Shown here: piece by piece, positions 58,223 through 64,000 of the stretch
Layout: each line of letters starts with the position of its first letter
Position numbering within the stretch: position 1 is the first letter of the stretch
Origin: Artocarpus heterophyllus
Taxonomy: Eukaryota > Streptophyta > Magnoliopsida > Rosales > Moraceae
NCBI GenBank assembly: GCA_025403435.1
Contig: CM046350.1
Span: forward strand, 12,988,372 to 13,052,371
Reading direction: 5' to 3'
Length of the DNA stretch: 64,000 nucleotides
The notes under the pieces: model-generated
What the model saw: only the letters and a program-made list of their open reading frames with translations
What the model was told of the DNA's origin: nothing
The model's database searches: none
Program-made: the position numbers and the translations under genes

Positions 58223-61200
58223 GCAAACACCCTTTAAATAAAATGTTCTGATTTTTAGCTACCTTCGTACCCCTTCATTTCATTGGCTTAAATTAGAGCA
58301 GATAACTCCGAAATATTTATACGCATGAGATCTCCGAAATATGTCATACTTTGTCTCCCTATAATGGTGGTCTTATTCAAGAACAGATGCTGGAGAAAAG
58401 TGTTTTAGGAGAGTTGTGTATAAGAGATAAAGACAACATAACCGTGACTGCCAGCTTCTTTGAAACATCACATCTAGATTTGCAAATCCAATGTGAACGA
58501 ATCAAGTTTGCGCAGCAACTTTTCATCTCTTATCCCATCTTGATCAATATATATATATATATATATATATATGTTATCTTAGATCAATATTGTTATATTT
58601 ATATTAAGGGACGTTCACTGTGACACTGACTTTTTCTCAACACTGCACAAATGATTCATTTGCTCAAGAGTGTTGTGAACTAACTTTGAAGTCTAGGATT
58701 GTTTTGACCATGCACCACCTACTTGGGATAGACAAACACCAATCCATACGTAAATATATGTCTAGAAATCTTACAATGTCTTATTTTATTGTTGTTTCAT
58801 TTTCTAGTTATATTTGCTAAAGCTCATTGGAATGGACAAACACGAAGTATTGCCATATGTAGATTTAATCTCTTCAAAGCTAAGTTTCAATGTTTCATAG
58901 CATACTGTTTATTCTACATTGAATATCCCTTCTTCTCCACTCAAAGGTGTCCCAAGCCATCACTTTCTTGCCTTTGCATGCAAATGGCGTTTTGTTTTGT
59001 ACCTAACACCTCTTCATAAGCGCTAAATCAAAACCAACAAAGCATTTAGGCTCTAGATCTTTAGGAGGTTGCACAAAATATTATTAGCTCCACAGTGACC
59101 CCATATATGTGTCCAACAATAAAGGAATTAGCAAATAATCAATCGGGTTAAGAAATGAGCAATTAGTGGTGTCATAATGACATGCTCATCATCCTAAATC
59201 TGTCGCCTAGACATAATCTTTCAGCTTACTTTATGACATTTCAATTGCAAAACATATTCATCAGTTAGTTTCTCATGAAACTCCATGTAGTATTTGTGGT
59301 AGCACTAGAATAACGGTAAATCCACACTTCCACTAGCTGATTCATCTTAACGTATATTTATTCTTCAAAATTTTATAAAATTTCAATTACATTCTTATTT
59401 TATTAAAAAATTATAATTGCAACGACCCTAAATCATTGAAATATATCAATTGTGCCGCACGACAGTGTAAAGAAAAGATATCAGTGTGTCCTCACTCACT
59501 AATTAAAATATATATACTACTACATTGTTATTTTATAAAAAATTATAATTGTGTTGAAATTTAATTATTGAAATATATAATATGTGTTCTCATTCGATAA
59601 AAAACCATCTCTCATTTTTTTTTTATCATGCCCTCATCAAGAAATCCTTTCTGACTTGATCTTTGATATTTATGAAGTGAACATGATTATATGTACACAT
59701 AAATAGTAAAAAAAAAAAAATGAGCCACTTATAAACGCGGGTGGAACGGCCGTTTTGGACATTTTTTTTCTTTTAATTTTACAAATAAAATCCCCCAAAA
59801 ACTCTATCTCTCTTTAGTTTCAGTCACATCTCCCCCACTAATTTTTTTGACCCTACCTTCAGCTAAAACGTGTAAGATATGTGTAGACCCCAGCAATGAG
59901 TACTTGAGGCCATGTGCTGATCTAATTATACATGAAGTACTGATAAGTATGGATGCTCGAAATCAGTTGTATGCCATACATCTGTTATGCAACAAGACGT
60001 TTTCTGATGGGGTACGATCACACACCAAAAGCAGTGAGGTCTATGGAATAACTGAACATTATTCATTAAACTTTAATGAGGACAAAGAAAAAGAATTAGC
60101 GCCGACCTTTCCCAAGTGAAAAAAGAAAAAACTTTATAGCCAGAACAAACCGAAGTTTATTAATCACTTTAAGAAAAACCAAATCATCATACACGGTTGG
60201 TTCAAATCCAAAGAACACTCTGATCACAACAGGAAGAAAAAAAAAAGAAAAGGATTACGTAACAGAATAAGAGTCCGTGAGTGGCAGAATAATAGGCACT
60301 TTGTCTTCTACTAGGACAGTTTGAGGACACACCTAATTATAATGTCAATATGGGTCGTTCAGTTTTCTTTCCTTCTTTTTATCTCATTTGTCACTATCTG
60401 TGGTTTTAGCATGTGTAATGCTTTTGTTTTAACAATACATATATACAACAAACTCTTGCACGTACTAATGTTATCCCATTAATTCGTTAGAAGGTAGGAA
60501 TAATGGTATCAATCTGTCAATAGCTTTCGATATGCCCCTTTTTAGACTTTCTTGGCTGGGGTAGGCTTTGGCTTTCTTTTGGCCAAATATATTTCCGCGT
60601 CACTTGTATAAACCGCAAAAAAAAGTTCTTTTTTTCTTTTTTCTTGTTTTTTTTTTCTCCTTTTTGAGTGGTATATTAGAAATTCACCTCCACAATTCCT
60701 CTAGCCAAAAGGTGACTGCTGCCTCAAGGCATCTAATTAAAAGGGCTTCACATGGTGGGTGGGAGCCATGTTGTCTCCATCCTAAGGGCATCGAAAGCTA
60801 CTCTTTTTTTTTTTTTTTCAATTTTTTCTGTTCCCTTTTCCCCTAATCAAAAGTATATAAGGTCCTTATTACTGGGTTGGTCCATATGAACTTGAGTTTT
60901 CTCACTTATGGTCCTAGATGTCACTGTTTTTGTCTCTTCCTTTTAGTTTGATATTGCTTATCATACTTAGCAACTCAATTTAATAGCCTTCTAAACAGCA
61001 GTTACCGAAGGTAATTAAAACCTTGGAGTTTAGCTTCTCCCCCAGTCACTTCCTAAAAAGTTCATGTAAAGTAACAAGGTAAAGTTAATAAAAGTTGCCC
61101 AAACATGGGAACTTTCGCTACAAGCCCCAAAGTATTGAAGAGAACGCATCTTTGGTCACTTTTTACATGTGGGTGAATGAAATTAGGTTGGACACGTGAA

Positions 61201-61369
61201 TATAATTAGTAGTAGTTTCATTTATTTAATGATTATTATTATTTTTATTAAAAAAAAAAGAGGCCTCATCCAGCCCCACTTTCAAAATCTATTACAAGCA
61301 CAATTGAAACTAAAAGAGAGCCAATTCATGTACTCCTTAACAGCCTTATACTATTTTAAAAGACTAAGA
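58223..61369. other. Intergenic, no gene seen
   Basis: It contains an (AT)n run at 58547-58573 and several frames of 60-90 codons (for example 58351-58623 and 59847-60119) without recognisable motifs. T-rich tracts lie at 60630-60660 and 60804-60820. No RNA gene was found. Confidence 0.35.
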
Positions 61370-61515
61370 CGTTTGAAAGAGCGGTTAGAACCGACAGTTT
61401 TGATGTGAGAATTGTAGTATGTGAGAACTTAAAAATAGAGCTTTCTAATGTAGTATGTGAGAGTTTTATACTATTTACAGTTGTAATTAATTGTTAAAAC
61501 TGTTCTTCCAAACGG
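61370..61515. repeat. MITE of the 'CATGTGAGAG' family, well-preserved copy
   Basis: The left end CGTTTGAAAGAGCGGTTAGA and the right end 'aactgttcttccaaacg' are an inverted pair. Inside, 'gtagtatgtgagaac' and 'gtagtatgtgagagttttatact' repeat the family motif. Confidence 0.6.
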
Positions 61516-62349
61516 CCAATAGACACGAACATAAATAATTGATGCTCTAACATACATGAGAGAATCATAAAGTAATTGTCCCATGTCATGTTGAATGTTG
61601 TTGTTATTGTTGTGTGTGTGTGTTAGATATATATTCGTTTTTTAAGTTTAGAGAGAGAGAGTAAAAGAAGTAAAAAATAAAGATTAAAACAAACAAATAT
61701 AAGAGTTTAGCTATGGATGCGTGTGAAACTAACAAGTTTAATATGCTTCACCTTCCATCTCTCTCTCACTCTTTCTTTTTTTGGGGTTGCAAATTCCAGA
61801 AAAATTTATATCTCTTGAAAATTTTTGACAATTTAAAAAAGCCTTTAGTGCTTCATGCAGTTACACATTCATCCAGGGGCAAAAGATGAAAGTAAGTTGT
61901 TTGTCCTAATATAGATGTTGTTGTATTCACGATATCGACCATACTACAAAACATATATTGAACCTTTTTTTTTTTTTTTTTGCTTTTTTTCCCCCCTAAC
62001 GAACGTTGCAATTGAGCAAAAGCTTAAAGTTTAAACTCTCATTAGTCATTACTTTGAGAAATACGACAGTTTCAATCAACCAAAAGGACCTTTTCTTTTC
62101 TGCCCTTTTATCCCTCAGAAGTACAAAGACTAAATTCCAACACGTTACTCCAAAAATGGGCCTGACCAAATTCAATAGGCCCTCCAATTTTTAAGAGGGG
62201 TGATTTTGTGTTTAACAAATAAGTTTAAATTCATATGTTGAAATTGTGTACATTATGAATCTTGTAAATGTTATAAATTTATAGTGTAAAGCTTTTTTAT
62301 ACTACAATAATCAAACTTATTTTTCAAATACGCTATATAATTTCTAAGC
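61516..62349. other. Intergenic, no gene seen
   Basis: A (TG)n stretch near 61612-61622, a poly-T run at 61965-61981, and chance frames on both strands at 61996-62194. Confidence 0.35.
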
Positions 62350-62483
62350 ATTTGTTTGATAATTTAGTTAAGATTAATAAATTTCAGCTCTCACATATTA
62401 TAATACAAGATAAAAATTTACAATAATATAAAACTCTCATATATGCTATAATATTTTAGTTTCCACTGTATTCTCGAACACTC
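62350..62483. repeat. MITE of the 'CATGTGAGAG' family, decayed copy
   Basis: It starts 'catttgtttgataatttagttaag', contains 'cagctctcacatattataata' and 'actctcatatatgctataat', and ends 'ctcgaacac'. Confidence 0.45.
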
Positions 62484-63286
62484 TAATTTATAAACTTGTG
62501 TTGCTCTTGACCAAATTCTACATCTCATTTTAAGCCAAAAGAAAATATATAAACAGCAAACTGACTAATTAATTGTTATTTCGTTGTATAAACGGACAAT
62601 ACGACAAGATTTTCGTTTCTTTTATGGATCAGTAATCGGAGGAAAAAAGAGGTCACTAAACAAACCATAGCACGACAGACGAGCCAACTAATTAAAAAGT
62701 TGCATAAAAAAAGGGTAGATTCTCATGCAACAATGTTTGCATTGCTTTTAAGTTTTATCACACTTCTGTTTTTCCGTTCTATTCATTCAATAGGGCTACC
62801 ATTTTTTATTCCTAAAATAACGCCAAAACAATTAGAACAAGATTGAAAAAAAAAATGACAACCTACACAAATTTACCACCTTCTCCCTTCCTTAAATACG
62901 TTTCCAACCCCCCAAGTCCCCAACAGCCCACGAGATGCTCTCTTCAACTATTCCAATGACAGCGATGCCCCTCCCAATGACCGTGGATAAATTGACCCTT
63001 AACTAATTGCGTTGACTCTATAGGGGTATTTATGTAAATTTAAATAAAAAATCATGATTCAGCTGCGTAGACTGTGGATAAGTACAGAGAAACACCAGAT
63101 GGCATATGGCGTGTCAGAATAGAAAAGGATAGGAGAAAAACCTTCCTCTTGTTCTTGATAAGAATTTTACATCACAATCTCAGGTTCCATTTTCTGTTCC
63201 CCAAACTCGCCGGAATATTTTCTGGGTCGTTTCTTGACCGGCCGGCGAATAATGGGTTTGCTTCTAAATAAGTGAAGAAAACGACA
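62484..63286 (+). promoter_or_regulatory. Spacer, promoter and 5'UTR before the ARM-repeat gene
   Basis: Non-coding. The leader close to the ATG reads 'gaaaacgacaATGG', a good plant start context. Nothing else was recognised. Confidence 0.4.
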
Positions 63287-64000
63287 ATGGGAGGAGAGGA
63301 GGAAGGGAAACGAGTTTCCTGTGTCCGACAAACGATCGAGTTCTTGTCCTCGTTGATATCGCTTTCCCATTCCATCAAAGTCTTCGCTGCCAAATGGCAG
63401 GCGATTCGGAGCAAGCTCGTGGATTTAAACAACGGCCTGATCGCCGTCGAGAATTGCGACTCCGACGAGAACCCGGCTATCAGGGAGCTCCTTCTCTCTC
63501 TCATGGTGACGATCACCGAGTGCTACGATCTCGCCCGTCGCTGCGTCGATCTCTCCTACAGCGGGAAGCTCCTGATGCAGAGCGATTTGGACGTGATTGC
63601 TTCGAAGTTCGATGGCCACTCGAAGAGGCTCTCGGAAATCTACAGCGCCGGGATTTTGACCGGCGGATTCGCGCTGGTCGTGTCGAGGCCGGGCTTCGGA
63701 GCTTGCAGGGATGACATGAGGTTTTATGTGAGAGATTTGGTGACGAGAATGAAGATTGGAGATACGGAGATGAAGCGACAGGCTTTGACGAATCTGCATT
63801 TGGCCGTGACCGAGGACGAGAAGTACGTCAACGTTTTGGCTGAGCCTGGGGATATTGTTAACGTTATAGTGAACTTTCTCGATTCTCCGGAGACGGAGAT
63901 CCAGGAAGGATCCGCGAAGGTGTTGGCCGTGATTGCCGGGGTCGATTCTTATAAAGGCGTTGTGATTGGCGCCGGGGCAATCGCGCCGTTGATTCGGGTT
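63287..64000 (+). CDS. Armadillo-repeat protein (plant ARM superfamily), N-terminal part, runs off the window
   Basis: The frame is open for 238 codons from ATG 63287 to the window end with no intron. The first ~120 residues form an all-helical N-terminal domain (IEFLSSLISLSHSIKVFAAK at the start, then LLLSLMVTITECYDLARRC), as found before the repeats in a plant ARM subfamily. A conserved linker FYVRDLVTRMKIGDTEMKRQ follows, leading into ARM repeats: ALTNLHLAVTEDEKYVNVLA, then IVNVIVNFLDSPETEIQEGS, then VVIGAGAIAPLIRV at the edge. ARM repeats stack into a superhelix used for protein binding. Related plant proteins are usually annotated as vacuolar protein 8-like or 'ARM repeat superfamily'; their partners are mostly unknown. 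No U-box is seen in this N-terminal part. GC content is clearly higher than in the flanks, as expected for coding sequence. Confidence 0.88.
   Translation, partial: MGGEEEGKRVSCVRQTIEFLSSLISLSHSIKVFAAKWQAIRSKLVDLNNGLIAVENCDSDENPAIRELLLSLMVTITECYDLARRCVDLSYSGKLLMQSDLDVIASKFDGHSKRLSEIYSAGILTGGFALVVSRPGFGACRDDMRFYVRDLVTRMKIGDTEMKRQALTNLHLAVTEDEKYVNVLAEPGDIVNVIVNFLDSPETEIQEGSAKVLAVIAGVDSYKGVVIGAGAIAPLIRV

Noticed and set aside
59847..60119. 90-codon frame with a CKIC motif
   Set aside because: It begins at a non-ATG codon, has no recognised family and no flanking gene signals.
63172..63799. Long minus-strand frames opposite the ARM-repeat gene
   Set aside because: Shadows of the GC-rich coding strand; no recognisable protein, and the plus frame has strong ARM-family motifs.

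Overview
The window is nuclear DNA from a dicot-type flowering plant. It is AT-rich, its genes have GT-AG introns and plant-specific families, and the long gaps between genes are full of MITEs, solo LTRs, LINE tails and microsatellites. Six genes look intact: an FBS-type F-box protein (260-978, +), an acidic two-pass membrane protein of unknown function (17723-18508, +), an external mitochondrial NAD(P)H dehydrogenase of the NDB2 type (27733-31870, +, 10 exons), an auxin receptor of the TIR1/AFB family (50201-53229, +, 3 exons), an LC8-type dynein light chain (53787-54217, -, 2 exons, convergent with the auxin receptor), and the 5' part of an armadillo-repeat gene that runs off the right edge (63287-64000, +). 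There is no operon-like organisation and the genes share no pathway.

The left part (4.4-11.1 kb) holds exons of an unrecognised gene split by a degenerate Ty1/copia element (about 5326-10517, antisense). The element has two LTRs, a primer-binding site, broken gag/protease/integrase/RT/RNase H, a mutated RT active-site box and a 230-bp internal duplication. The 11-27 kb stretch is gene-poor. It holds one small gene, a foldback-like MITE, solo LTRs, a 2-kb LTR flanked by 27-bp direct repeats, and the remains of an alkaline/neutral invertase gene in which one exon is present three times.

From 32 to 50 kb there is no intact gene. I see two LINE 3'-end fragments, a LOG-type (cytokinin-activating enzyme) pseudogene without introns, paired AT-rich MITEs and LTR-like sequence. 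The 54.6-63.2 kb stretch is again repeat-rich, with a TRIM-like pair of LTRs enclosing a 160-bp hAT MITE that has a perfect 8-bp target-site duplication.

The most interesting observations concern known gene families. The auxin receptor carries AFB4/5-like substitutions at two auxin-pocket positions and lacks a recognisable miR393 site. The NDB2 gene appears to use a shifted splice acceptor that compensates for a one-base frame change at the end of exon 7. I found no convincing evidence of a completely new biological system.
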